Shown piece by piece: positions 21,722 to 34,522 of a stretch of 64,000 nucleotides of DNA. Source of the DNA: Patellaria atrata CBS 101060 (taxonomy: Eukaryota > Ascomycota > Dothideomycetes > Patellariales > Patellariaceae). The notes under the pieces were generated by a model. It did not search any database. It was not told where the DNA came from and saw only the letters and a list, made by a program, of their open reading frames with translations. The translations under genes and the position numbers were made by a program. How positions within the stretch are numbered: position 1 is the first letter of the stretch; each line of letters starts with the position of its first letter. The DNA is taken from contig MU006089.1 of the NCBI GenBank assembly GCA_010093705.1, positions 2,777,561 to 2,841,560 of the forward strand, read 5' to 3'.

Positions 21722-23197
21722 ATTGTTCGATTTGAGTTTTCAGCAACTGTGCCCTATTATTCTTGACGGTTAGACGAGGACAGGTTTTGTCGGGTCGGAA
21801 TGAGGTGGTTGTGCGAGTTGATGTTTGGTTTGTAGAGTGCCCAGCGTATGCCCCGATTCGGTTCACTGGGCCCCCAAACAGCTCGGCCATCAATGTGATT
21901 CTACAGGTACAGTCCAATTGCATCCTAAGCAGTCTAAAGAATTTCTATTTAGTTCCTGCTCCGTATGTACAACCATACTACATACTTGCGTCAGAATAAC
22001 CTATTCTCGGTGATTTTGTTGCTCTCCTTAAGACCTAGCTGGGAGGACTATGTCACGACTGCTCCGTACATATTCTGAACCCCTTCGAGAGCATAAGGTA
22101 GAGCAAGCATATATGGTCCGATATATAGTCCAACACCGAAATTCTCGGAGTGCTTTATAATTGAAATTAAGGGCTCAAAACCCGTGATATAAGAGGCTCA
22201 ACGGATCTGCATAAAAATTTCCGGATGGATCTCAACCACAGCGATGGGAAACAGGAAGGCTTCCATGACGACCGATGAGCTGTTGTAGAACCGGAGACGC
22301 TGTAAAGTCCTAAACAGGCAACATGTATCTTGTTGACCCAAATAGAACTCTGCGCTTAGGAATGATTGATATCTTGTCTCACGTACGGGAAGTATGAAGA
22401 AGGTATCAACTCCTTGAGTTCACCTTTCAACATAATGTTCTGACATGGAACCCAGAGAGAGTTTCGGTTAGGTAGTTGATAGTTGATAACTGTCCGCGAG
22501 TCAGACGGTATCGATCAAGCCTTTTCGCCGAGAAGAAAGCACGAATGGGGGTCTCTACGCTTAGGCCTCTGTCCTGCATGAACTCCACGATATCGTCAAA
22601 CTAGAAGAAGACTAGACAATACAGAGCAGTTCTATCCAGTTGTGTGTATCGCAGAATTCGCCTTCAGCATCTGTTTACCTCTTCTACCTTCCCTATATCA
22701 AATACCTACGCCACCTACAACACACTATAACAGGTATTCTCTTCATGTGCGACCCTTTTCCGCTTTTCGCCTCTCAGACCCAGTATGAGGTCCTCGAAAG
22801 CCAAGGATGCCTAACGTCCAGTCAATCAGCGTCTTACATTTCACATGTACGGACGCACTTGGGTCTCCAGCCGAAGGATTTCATCACCTACCTGCAGCAT
22901 GGCGGGGGTCCCAGGTCCCTCGATCTTGTGATGATCTACCACAGGTGGGAGGGAACTTGTGGGAACTAAATCCAGGTCGTGTTGTGTTATAGCATTGATA
23001 TAAGCGGTGCCGCAGATAACCAGCTATCTTACCGCTCCCATCTGAACGGTCCTTACCGGCTATCTGATAGCTAGGGCTCGTGGACTTTATGTAGCTATGG
23101 ATATAAAGGTAGGGTTCGCCTAGCGCGTGGTCTATCTGTACAGTACTTTGACTTCCCTCCTCCTTCCTTCATACTTGTTGTATCTTCCTTGAGCACA
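21722..23197. other. Intergenic, nothing recognised
   Basis: This is a 1.5-kb promoter-side gap between prefoldin (divergent) and the permease. Small open frames near 22640-22990 lack family resemblance and codon bias. No RNA gene was found. Confidence 0.5.
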
Positions 23198-25088
23198 ATG
23201 GCAGATGTTAAGGGAACCCCCGGCATAAGGCGTGCTTCCGCCGCCTCCGATGCTGTCCATGAAGGTCTTGCAAATGAAGCAGATGCTTCTGTACTTGGTA
23301 CGGTCTATCTTTAGTCGCCAGACCTATGTATGTGTTGACGAAGTGGTATAGCGCAATTGGGATACAAGCAGGAGTTGAGACGGAATTTTACAGTCATTGA
23401 AATATTCGGTATGGGCCCCTTTTCAGCCATACTCCCGTATGACTAATTCGTAGATAGGTATTGCTTTCAGCATTATGGGCTTGCTACCGTCAATTGCAAG
23501 TACTCTCGTATATAGTATACCAGCTGGTCCTGTGGGCATGGTCTGGGTACGTTAATTGTAAAACCGTCAGTCGTTTTCATCCCATTGATAGTAAGCAGGG
23601 GTGGTTCATAGCCAGCATGCTTATCTTCGTGATTGGACTTGCTATGGCAGATCTAGGTTCTGCAATGCCCACATCCGGCGGTCTGTACTGGTGGACCCAT
23701 TATTTTGCCTCTCCCAAATGGCGAAACCCCTTGAGCTTCCTCGTTGGATACAGCAACACCCTTGGGCTCATAGGCGGTCTCTGCTCGATCGACTACGGAT
23801 TCTCTCTGATGTTTCTATCCGTCATCGTCATTGCAAAAGACGGCGAGTGGACTCCTTCTAACGGCGTGGTCTATTCCGTCTTCCTTGGATGTGTCTTCTT
23901 GCACGCGTGTCTAGCGTCTACGATGTCTAATATCATGGGAAAATTGCAAACCGTCTTTGTGGTGATGAATCTGATCCTTATCGTAGCGTCCATAATCGCT
24001 CTTCCGATCGGAAGAGCATCTCAGAGAAACGATGCTGAATTCATCTTCACAAAGACGGCGAACTTCACGGCATGGCCTTCTGGATGGAGTGAGTTCTATT
24101 GTATCAGACCAGGCCCCATATCAGTATACTAATGCCCGTCCCAGCATTCATGCTCGCTTGGCTCTCCCCCATCTGGACTATCGGGGCTTTCGACAGCTGC
24201 ATCCACATGAGCGAGGAAGCTGCGAACGCGACTATCGCCGTACCCTACGGTATTCTTATGTCAATCGGTGCCTGTTGGATCTTGGGCTTCCTTCTCATGA
24301 TCGTCCTTGCCTCCTGCATGTCACCCAACCTCGAATCTGTTCTAGGTTCGCCGTATGGCCAGCCAATGGCCCAGATATATTACGACGCCCTCGGAAAGAA
24401 AGGTGCCCTTGGTTTTATGTCCTTCCTCTTTATTGTTCAGTTCCTCATGGGTCTCTCCATTCTCGTCGCCGCCAGCCGCCAAACTTGGGCCTTCTCTCGC
24501 GATGGCGCGCTCCCATTTTCCCGTTTCTTCCGCCCCATCAGCAAACGCTTTGGTTATATCCCTTTTCGCGCCATCTGGGGCTGCGCCATTCTCGGCATGG
24601 TGCTCGGCCTGCTCGCGCTCATCGCGCCGGCGTCGGCAGCGGCGTTGTTCTCCCTCGCAGTCGCCGGGAACTACCTCTCCTGGCTCACTCCGATCTTCTG
24701 CCGCCTCGTCTGGGGTCAGCACAAGTTCCGACCCGGACCCTTCTACACTGGTAAATTCAGCATACCGATCGCATGGGCTGCTATCATCTTCATGGTGTTT
24801 GGAATTGTGTTGTCCATGTTCCCGGTGGGCGGACCGAATCCGGATAAGGAGACGATGAATTATACCATTGTGATTAATGCCGTGGTATGGGGTGGCTCCC
24901 TAGCATACTATTATATTGATGCCAAGAAGTGGTTTACCGGGCCAAAGATTACGGTTGATGCGGCCGAGGTGACCGAGGAGCAGGCGCAAGTGTTAAGAGA
25001 GGAGGGAAGAGACATCAAGGGAATGTCACCACCAAGTGAGAAAGAGAGTACAAGTGGTGAGGATGTAGAGAAGGGAAATAGTCGCTAG
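23198..25088 (+). CDS. Amino-acid/GABA permease (APC superfamily)
   Basis: Five exons (23198-23297, 23352-23408, 23458-23546, 23599-24088, 24145-25088) encode 559 residues. The N-terminal QLGYKQELRRNFTVIEIFG, then GLLPSIASTLVYSIPAGP, and ADLGSAMPTSGGLYWW are the hallmark segments of the fungal AAT/GABA permease branch (GabA/Uga4, choline and polyamine transporters). FDSCIHMSEEAANA is the conserved helix-6 motif. About 12 membrane segments are present, and the C-terminal tail is acidic and hydrophilic. It probably imports GABA, an amino acid, choline or a polyamine at the plasma membrane; I cannot choose among them. Introns are 49-56 nt. The C-rich and G/C-ending codons of exon 5 differ from the more AT-rich exons 1-4. 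Confidence 0.9.
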
Positions 25089-28000
25089 AGGTGGCTGCAA
25101 CTTTTCAGGAAGGAGCGACGTGACCCGTCGAGCACGTGGTGACCCAGTTAGCCTTGAGGCAGTTCTAACATCGTGCTTCTGCTGCGTTCGACGATTTTTG
25201 AAAACTTTCCTGATTAGGGATTTCTAACTCGATTAGGCTATCAGAATGATTTTGCAATATCAGGTCAATATCAGGTCGCCATTTTGCGATATCAAATCCT
25301 GTTGAGACCCTCAAGCACGCCCTCTCGCAAACCCTTTTTCGCATTTTTACACTTCCGACTCCTCATCATACATCCTACAGGTTATATGTATTCATTTGCA
25401 TCGTCTTTGAGCTTTTTGATCATGCACTAAGAACCAAACCGCCGATGTCCCCGACCTTGAGCGATGTCTGCCTGATTCGGCTAGCGTGACTTTTTGACCA
25501 ACCGTGAGTTTAAAGCGTATGGCACATTATTTAATTAAAAAGGTAGAATATATCTCATGACTCCTCTATCTTCCCTCATAAAATTATCACCCGGGAGGAT
25601 TGGGGCAATTCAAAACAACCTTTACACCTTACCCCCTACCGCTTAACCCAAATTCCCAAACCAACTATCACTCTCCATATTTTCACCACATTAGAGCCAA
25701 GTCATCATTCTAAATTTCTCTTAATTTCTCTTACTTCATCCCGACAGACCCCCGATTCAGGCGTTTGATCTAGATGAAGCGCTGTCATAATTTTGTACGT
25801 GGGTCATGCTTTGTTTTTCTGGAGACGCATCCCTCACCTGACTTATATATCATTCTAGCCAACGGTTGTCAAACTGTAACATAACACTCTTAGTATACAT
25901 GACTCCATCCTCTATCCTTTTCCATCTTTCCTCGTGAAAAGCATTCGCTCTAAGGCTCATGCAATACGAGGGATTTATTGTCGTTCCTCTGCGTGTACAG
26001 GGTATCACAAGAGGGTCATTGGAGGTGTGGAGCGTGGAAAATTGATAAAGAGGGTGATCCGTTTGGTCAGAGGATATACGAACTAGGAAATACTACAAAG
26101 AAGAATAACAGCAGGGAAGGTGATGAAAAGTATTGCCATAGCATGATAATCCGCATCATTGTCACCACCATCATCATCACCGTGCCTATCTCCTACCCAC
26201 TCCTTTACCTCTGTACATTCCAAGGTCTAACTTCCCCGGGGGCGCCAGATCGACGGTGTCTGTATTAATGGACTACCCTAGAGCAGAAAAGGCACAATAA
26301 GGGGTATTTACACTAGTATGTGATTCCAGCGTGCTCACAATGCTTGAATGAAGTAGAAAAGAAGGAGAAAAGAGGAATTAGAGAAAGGTCTTATATCCCT
26401 TCGCGTTTTAGCGCCACTACCGGAGCACTGGACCGCCAGCATGTGTCTCAAAATGACCAAGACCCAAGGGACCGTTTGACACCCCCTCGCTTTCCTTCCC
26501 ACAGTATCGCAAATAAAACGACATAATATTCTTTTTTTCTCTTCTTCAACAACGCAAAACCTCACAAGTGGTCATCTCAGAAGATGTGTTACTTCCCCGA
26601 AATTTGAGCAGCTTTAGTCTGACCTAACCTTCATTATCGGCGACCGTTTCTAGGGCTGAATGGCGTGCCCGTATAACAGATCCTATTGGGGTTCATTTGG
26701 TTTGAAATCAGAAGGGGGAATTAGCCGGGACGTCCTGGACAGACTTGGTGCTCTTGTTGATATTATGGAAGTGAGAATAATGATAATGCTAACCACTTCC
26801 GTGGCAAAAGAATAATCCCCAACATCGATGGTTGGTACGCTGAAGCAAAGCACAATGGTTCACAGTGTCATTTTTAAACTGGTAAAGGGTTAAAAAATAT
26901 ATACTTCTCCTCCTCCTGGGCCCTATCCAGAAAAAAAAAGGGCCAAAAGAGAAGAGACAGAAGTTGAAGACATATCCACGATCACGGTGATGTATCAGCC
27001 ACAATCTTACCATGAATAAACATTCCCGGAACCCCAGCTGACCAGCTACCACATGAACAATCTCATACGAAATATTCCTCTCCCTTGTAATTTTTAGATT
27101 GAATAGATAGCTTTGAGTCTGAGAGTGATCGATATCAATTTCAATAAGGAGCGGTCCGAGCACCTCTGAATATTGACATGTACTGTACCAGCTGACAAAT
27201 TACGCAACGCACCACAAGCGCAGCCGAAGCCACAGGTACGCGCGTACTCAAAGGTCGCTGGACGTCGCTCTTGTCTCATACACTAGCCCACTATTGCAGG
27301 CGTGAATCCAGCTCAAAATCCCCATATTAAGGAAGGGGACCGAGCGAGGCAAGAGACTGTGCTTGTATTCAACATTTTGGGGATGAAGGAGAAAGGGGAT
27401 ATTGTCTTTAAGCGTACTGAAATTGTGGAAAGATCTGAAATGAAGGATGACTGAGGACTAGAAAGCACACTTGTTGGCGATCTGATTGGGTCTTTTGTTA
27501 CGGTTGTCCAATATGGTTGTCTGACCATCCGTTTACATCTTCCTTTCTCACAATGAGGAGCTATTAGTCACTGTGCACATGCTGTACATAGACTGGCGGA
27601 CTATGAAAATCAACTTCTCATTGAAGCATACGGAACTGTACAGCTCAGGTCGGAAGTTACCGTTTCGAAAGCGCAGAATCAGCCAGAAAGATAGTAACAA
27701 AGTCAAGACAATATTTGAATGATCATGACTGTTTACTCCTGTGAGTCTGGATGGGGGAAGGAGACATTTGAACGAAAGCTCATCTTAATCGAAGTTCGGC
27801 TTGGGAATTTTTCGCTTGATGCCAAGCGCGGAAGACTTGCCCGCGCTTTCAAACGTCCCGCCGAGCAACTTTACGTCAACTACAACCAATACGCCGCGGA
27901 TACGTACTCGAAAAATATTTGCTTTTACCCCGAGCTGATCTTTCTGATTAGTTGAAAAATATAATGTTACTGCACATGACCGGGAAGAAAACGTTACAAG

Positions 28001-28217
28001 CAATTAGAACGCGCAAAATCGATGGCGTCTTATCACGCCAGTCGAGGGTAGCTTTTACTGGACAAAAAACAACCGGGATAGTGCATTGTTAGCCACATCT
28101 CGAATGAATGGCTTGGTCGTGCAGCGGTTTTGCCACCGTATAAGAGCCTCTCCTCGTTCCATTGTGTGGAATTGTTGAGAGCAAAAACTGTCGAGAGACT
28201 GCGGGAAAATTCGAACC
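25089..28217. other. 3.1-kb gene-free interval with promoter-like blocks
   Basis: No convincing coding region was found. The interval has a short direct repeat (ATATCAGGTC twice near 25256-25277). It also has several blocks in which a TATA-like stretch is followed by a pyrimidine tract (near 25550, 26520 and 26898) and a CACCACCATCATCATCACC block at about 26163. These resemble the landmarks of the array at 47.7-53.2 kb but are less regular. The last part is the promoter of the Dal5-type transporter. Confidence 0.45.
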
Positions 28218-30183
28218 ATGGCATCTACCCTGGATCCAACTAATGAGAAGCGGGTACAGACTCACGCTGTATCTGACGAGCATGTCATTCCTCGCGGCGG
28301 GTTTGATGAAGATGTTGCGCTTGCTCTTGTAGGAGAGCATGCTCAATATATCGATCCTGCATTAGAGGCTCGGGTTGTAAGAAAGATCGATCTGTTCCTG
28401 ATACCTACCATGTAAATACCAAGGCGCATCTGCGCGGTTTCATACGGACTGACATTCGATAGGATTGTTGGATATGGTCTTGTGTACTATGACAAGGCAA
28501 TCCTAGGTTCCGCTGTACTGTTCGGCATGACTAAAGATCTCTCCCTTGCCATTGTCGATACCTCAACCACACCACCAAAGACTGATACTTCCCGTCTCAG
28601 TTGGGCAACCTCCATGTTCTATTTTGGAATGCTGGCTGGTCTCTATCCAATGACCTTTGCGCTGCAGCGCTTCAACCTTGGCCGTATCTTAGGGATTGTT
28701 GTGATTTTCTGGGGCGGTGTCTGTATGCTCACTGCTGCAGTGACTAGCTGGAAAGGTCTCTATGCACAGAGATTCTTCTTGGGATTCGTGGAATCGATCA
28801 TCCCTACTGGTTTCATGTGCATTATCAGTGGTTACTACACCCAACGGGAACAAGCACTCAGACAGTCGTGGTGGTTTAGCTCAACGGGCCTCTTCACCAT
28901 AATCGGAAGTGCCTTGAATTATGGATTCGCTCAGGTAACAGGTGGGAATCTGAAAGCGTGGCAGTACATATACCTATTCGCTGGAGCATTGACAGTAGTA
29001 TATGGTTGTTTCTGCTTTGCTGTACCGAACTCTCCCGTAAGTGCATGGTTTCTAACCCCTGAGGAGCGTGTTGTAGCAGTTGAGCGGTTGCGTAGGGGAC
29101 AGACTGGAGTCAGGTGCCAAAAGATCAAGCTCTCCCAGGTCATTGAAGCTTTTACGGATATTAAGCTTTGGCTTGTCGCACTGTTGATGGCATCAGCGTA
29201 TGTTCTCTCAGTTCCAGTCTTCTAACGCATTGACTTACCGTCCTGTAGATATACCGTCAACGGAGCAGTCTCTGGATTTGGACCATTAATCGTTTCAACC
29301 TTTGGGTACTCCACGCTTGATTCTATTTTGTTTCAATTTCCGCTCGGTGCCATCTGCTTCATCTTCATTCTGCTCAGTGGGCTCATTTCTTCCAAAGTCC
29401 CCCACACGCGTTTAATCCAGCTTATCGTCTATTGCTTGCCTGTTATTGCCGGCTGTGCTATCATATGGCGGTCTACTTGGTCCCATAGACCTGTCGCGCC
29501 AGTGGTCGGGTATTCTATTATTGGATTCTTCGCCCCTGTGGTCAGTTTGACCATTAGTGTTGGCATGGCCAATGTAGCAGGTGCTACGAAGAAGAGTACA
29601 ATGGCTGCGGCAATCTTCGTTGCTTACTGCGTGGGGAATATAGTAGGACCCCAGCTGATAAAGAGCCAAACAAGGTCAAGACATTACCCCGAACTGTGGC
29701 TTGGTCTCATAATATGGTACGTATGAGCGAACTCGAAATGGGAAATTCTGTATGTTACCCCCCATCTCGGTGCAAGCTTCGCCTACTGTACGCTTGCCGT
29801 CAGGCTGTTCTCCGTCCCCTGTATGGGAGGTCAAAATAATACAAACAAGGCCCAACCGTACATTTGGCTTAGCCGTAACACAATGGAGATGAATTGATAT
29901 TGCGAAGTAGCAGCCGGACTCGTAACTATTGGACAAGCGTACAGAAGCTGAAGAATGCTGACCATGATGGGGAGTTGATAAATTTCTCTATTGAATCCTT
30001 GCTGACAATTTTTGCGACTACAGTTATTGTATTACGATCATCACAGCCATTGTCCTTTACGTGGTTCTGCGGCGGGAGAATAAGCGACGAGATAGAGTCA
30101 GCCTTGATGAAGATGAGAGAGACAAACTCGCTTTCAAAGATCTCACCGATAAGGAGAATCCGTACTTTCGGTATGTACTGTGA
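28218..30183 (+). CDS. MFS transporter, Dal5/allantoate permease (anion:cation symporter) type
   Basis: Four exons (28218-28411, 28463-29197, 29249-29716, 30024-30183) encode 518 residues. The N-terminal VRKIDLFLIPTM and LVYYDKAILGSAVLFGM are the family signature at helix 1, where the fungal Dal5/Tna1/Vht1 transporters start. GLYAQRFFLGFVES lies at helix 4, and FRYVL follows the last helix. Family members import allantoate, nicotinate, biotin, pantothenate or similar carboxylates; which one is not readable here. Introns 1 and 2 are 51 nt each, but intron 3 is 307 nt and falls inside the last membrane helix (LWLGLIIW to CYCITIITAIV). I joined it by frame and by family continuity. Confidence 0.85.
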
Positions 30184-31771
30184 TCAACGTTACCGTCAAG
30201 CATAGCATAGCCCTTAGGAGAGCATACCGTATACTCTTGGCGGAAGCTGAGAGCGATATGTCGCTTAGATTGTCATGATTAAGCATGTTTTCGGATTTAA
30301 GCATGCTTCATGGTTGAGAAGGGCATTTCGAGACGGTGACGGGCCTTGCTAACACGAAGGACTGTACCTATTGCGAAATAAAATTTTGGCAATCCGGGAC
30401 GATAAGAGGCCTGAACAGGGTAAATATTCTATGGTAGATCAGTAGTCGAAATAATCATCTCACTACTAAACATAATGGATGTAGAGCTCTGTTTCGTACT
30501 CAAGTTTACCATATTGTTTGAACGGTGTTTACGGGCGTATCTTTTGCTGTATCCTTCCGTTCACGTATCTCAGTAGAAGAATTTCGCTTTAAGATAACTC
30601 TGTACAGAGTCAATGCCAACTGTCTTGCATCGTACAGTTAACTAATTTGAAATGAAGTGCTGATTTTCTGGATTTCACCCTATGTGCATGTTCACAGCCT
30701 ACTTGTTGATAGGGAATCGGCGCTCGGTACGGTCGGAGTTCCATAGCGATCGGCTCCAAGTCTAAATATAGCTTAGCCGGTACAGTCAAGGAATATCCAA
30801 CAGGACTTGCGTAATCATATATCCTCTTCCGCAACGCTGCGCCAGTCACTTATTGGAATTATACTGCTCTTCTCAGATTGAGGATTAAAGATGTGTTCAA
30901 TCGTCTATCTATGATAATGGCTGAGTATCATTCGGAGTCTCTTCAGCGGGCGGAGGAGGACAATATTTGAAAAAGACGGTGATCACGTGGTTCTATCGAA
31001 AGGCCAAGTTGCTCTTTCAATGGGAAACTAGCCATCTTGAGAATATGGTTCTACTAGAAAAGTAGCAGACTATCTTCCCCCTATCATACCGTGTTCCCTT
31101 GTATACAAGTAGGATGAGGACACAATGCATATCGGCCCTTCGCTGTTGTTGCACAGTGAACCTGGAGGAACACTGTCAAGTTGGAAAGACGGAGTAAACA
31201 AGTTACCGATGATAGAGATGTTTGTCATATATACTGTATGATTGGTTAACAGAACCCCCCTTATGGCCGTAAATCTCGTAACTCATCCCTGATGGGATAA
31301 CTGCGGGACGAGACCCTCCTCTTTAGCATGTTCAGCTCAGGTTTGCACGGGCAGGACGGCTTGTCAAGGCGAAACTTTGGATGCACAGCCTCATCATGTA
31401 GAACTCGTTTCGAGCCCCTCGGCGACTCCCTATTCCTCCAAGCCCGTCCCAAATCTTCGCCCAGTTCTTTATCTCACAACACTGGATTCTAACTCTCGTT
31501 CATCCTATTTACATTCACCTACTCAATAAATAAAATCATACAAATCACCGACTCTCGTTGACAAGAAAGGTGGCTTCAAGAGAGAAGCGTTGGAACCTGA
31601 AAGGAATACGCTACTCTCGCTTGACGTCTGTAAGGCCACTAGTCAGCAGCTGACGCGGCCTCGTTCAGCATCCTGAAGAAGTGAAGAACAACATAATCAC
31701 CTCAAGGCCTGACTACTGAGGCATCAGAAGTCTGTTTACAACACCAGAAACCCCATATACCTCCATACTCG
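30184..31771. other. Intergenic: Dal5-type 3' flank and bZIP promoter
   Basis: No coding gene was recognised. A minus-strand open frame at 30610-30849 starts ALRKRIYDYASP, faintly like a fungal DUF start, but nothing follows it. The last 500 bp probably contain the bZIP promoter and leader. Confidence 0.45.
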
Positions 31772-33616
31772 ATGGCAACTGCATTCGCCATGAGTTCTTC
31801 GGCTCCCTATGGCAATCAATGCTTCGATCCCTCCGATATGGAGTCATTCGTTGACTTTGGTACCATGCCATCACCTAGTCCGACCAGTTCTTCATCGAAG
31901 CCGCATATGTCAAGATCCACGTCGGCCATTACAAGTCCTACAAATACACTTTTACCCCTTGACGGTTCAGAGGACCTTCAGACCCCAGCCAAGCCCAGTC
32001 ATGAGTACGAACGTTGGAAGCAACAAACAGGATTACCCACCGGCTCTGTTTCAGGACTGTCTACCTTGAGTCCATCTATAATTCACAATGGTCACCAGAG
32101 CTTCGATAATTCTGGTCTTGGAATTGATGATATGGGCCTTACCTTCGGGAGCAATACTGGCTTCGGTGTCGGCTCAGGGATTAGCAATGACTTCAATATG
32201 GATGTGGACCTAACTACACCCTCCGGCTTACCAGCATACTTCTACGCGCCGAATAGTGACTCCTCCGCTATGAACGACTTTATCGATCCGAGTGCTATCG
32301 ATTCACCAGAAGAACCTGCTCCCATCCAACGTGTCTGGCCTGGGATGCATCAGCAACAAGCTGCTCTCGCAAAAGCTCAGCAAGCTCAGCAACAGCAGAG
32401 GCAAAAGATGCTACAACAGCAGAGACAGAAAGCTGCGGAACACGCCAAGGCTAGGAAACCCAGTTCCAATGCCATCACCGATGCTCGTACTGAGGAGACA
32501 ATTGCTCGTGTTGTTAACCAAATCAGGCAGAACAGCCAATTGGCCTCGAACAACAGCCCTGGATCTGACTCTGTTCTCCCTAACATCATCAGGATGAAAA
32601 AGGATGAGGAAGATATGGATGAAGACGAGAGGCTCCTCGCTAGCGAAGAAGGCAAGAAGCTTAGCTCGAAGGAACGACGTCAATTGCGAAACAAGGTCTC
32701 TGCTCGCGCTTTCCGCTCGAGAAGAAAAGGTATGCAATAACCGTCTTACATCTATACGACGAATCGCTAATTTTTCCCAGAATACATCACCCAGCTTGAA
32801 GGCGAAGTCGCCGTGAAGACCAACGAAGCAAATGAACTTCGTTCGCAAAACCAGGCTTTGATGGAGGAAAATGCCCGTTCTCGTGCCTTCATCGAGAAGC
32901 TTCTCCGCCACCCTGCTTTCAATCCCTTTCTTGAGGACCTCAGCCGGGATACCTCCCTTAACGAGTCTCTGGGAACGCTCCCTTCCCAGTCAAAGAGCGC
33001 AGCCCCCGCTCCAGTTTCGGCACGCAAGGACATAAACCCCTACTCGAATTCTCAACCATTCCAAGAGGCTCCTCAAGCACATAATCCTCAGATCGGCATG
33101 GCTCTCATCCCAGAGACTCCTGTGGATTTGTCGTTGCTTAATATTGGTACAAACTGGACTATGAACAGCATGACCCCTTTCAACTACCAGCAACCCCAAG
33201 TTTTCTCTGTTCTTGAGATCCCTGAGGGTCCCGCTGAACCTCTCAACCTTAGTGCTCTCTCTGGAAAGGAATCTTCAGTTGAAGAAGACTTAAAGGTGGA
33301 TTACCCTGTCATCGAGAGTGCAGCCCCAGTTGAGGCCGAGCAAGACTCTATCACCACGATTGAGCAGGAAGAGGAAGAGGACGAGGAGTTCCCCCTTTAT
33401 TCCAATGTTCGTACCATCTCTACCAAGGCATCCACTCCTCATGAACCCCACTCAACTGCTATCTTCGGTACCATCCCCCTCGAAAAGGCCCTTGAAAGCA
33501 ACATTATTCACTTAGTTATCGTCGACGATGTTGCTTCCGAACTCCTCGCCGCACGTCTTGAGCAATTTTGTAGTCGCGCCGACCTCATCGTTTCCAAACT
33601 CGACGCCTTATTATGA
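31772..33616 (+). CDS. bZIP transcription factor
   Basis: Two exons (31772-32729, 32781-33616; 51-nt intron) encode 597 residues. The basic region SSKERRQLRNKVSARAFRSRRKEY spans about residues 298-321. It carries the bZIP DNA-contact pattern N-x7-R (NKVSARAFR), is split by the intron just after the basic region, and is followed by heptad leucines in QLEGEV..KTNEANELRSQ. Preceding it are low-complexity Ser/Pro segments and a glutamine-rich coiled stretch (HQQQAALAKAQQAQQQQRQK). The C-terminal half is acidic (EEEEDEEFPLY) and ends in a conserved helical piece (VDDVASELLAARLEQF). It is a nuclear regulator that should bind as a dimer. I place it in the ascomycete IDI-4-like group with low certainty. 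Confidence 0.9.
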
Positions 33617-34522
33617 TTCTCTCTGCTCGAAACTTAACCCTACTCGAACTTTAGTTCAACGACGGACACGATTTTCTTTGGTTTAAACTGTTACATTAGA
33701 AAGGAATTGGTGGTTTGGGCGTCTTTAGCATTTTGCCCCTACGGGCTTTTCATTTGTATTGTACATAAGTCTCCTGTTCGAGGAGTAAATTAGCGAGGAG
33801 GCTGCCTAGAGCGAGAGGCAATTCTTTCTTTGGAGATGCGAGATTGTTGATATGGACAGATGACACTGTCGAGAGTGTCTGGGCGAAGTAGCCCCTATAT
33901 AGCTTTATACAGCTTAATACTGAACATCATCCAAACCTTCATATTGTGCATTTTCTACTCATTGTAAACGGGGTCTCGGCATACTCATATGCATAAGTCT
34001 CTAGACTTCCCCGCCATCTCATCCTGCCCCACCATAGAAGTTGGGAGGTTTGAACAATCTTTGAATTGACCGTAAGGAAAGAGTTTTGGGTAGTTCTAAT
34101 TCTACCGAATATATCCCACTTGAACATTTCCTGCGTGAAGATGTCACCTGTACTGAGTACTTTTATCAGTTACTCAAGCTGCCATAATCTGTCAATTCCG
34201 CACCTCTGCAGGGCGTGTTCAAAGTGAGGATTGTTTTGACAATTACAGTTCACTGGCAGATATTCCAGCCAATTGAGCCACCTCTCCTCCCATGAGTAAG
34301 CATCGGAAAGCGGCGTCTCTCTGCGGGTGACTGTTTATCGAAGTCTATCCTTGAAGAAGCAAGCTAATGACGAATTGTGAATCCCAGAAGGCACAGGTAC
34401 AACGAGGCAAATATAACAATACCTTATCACCCAAGTTTTCGGCTCGATAATTAGAAAACTATACATTCTGCCCTATTCCTACATGTTGTGTTCAAAACCT
34501 TGACTTTACCCCGCAACATAAA
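33617..34522. other. Intergenic, nothing recognised
   Basis: This is the 3' flank of the bZIP gene and the promoter of moaA-moaC. No coding signal was found. Confidence 0.5.

Noticed and set aside
22640-22969. 109-codon plus-strand frame upstream of the permease
   Set aside because: There is no family resemblance, and the reading contains no signal peptide or domain pattern.
24032-24754. 240-codon plus-strand frame
   Set aside because: This is an alternative frame of the APC permease exons. The permease frame holds the membrane helices and family motifs.
25089-28217. Possible transposable element in the 3.1-kb gap
   Set aside because: No terminal repeats, target-site duplication or element protein fragment could be found.
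30610-30849. Minus-strand frame beginning like a fungal DUF (ALRKRIYDYASP)
   Set aside because: It is only 79 codons, with no second conserved block and no splice continuation found.
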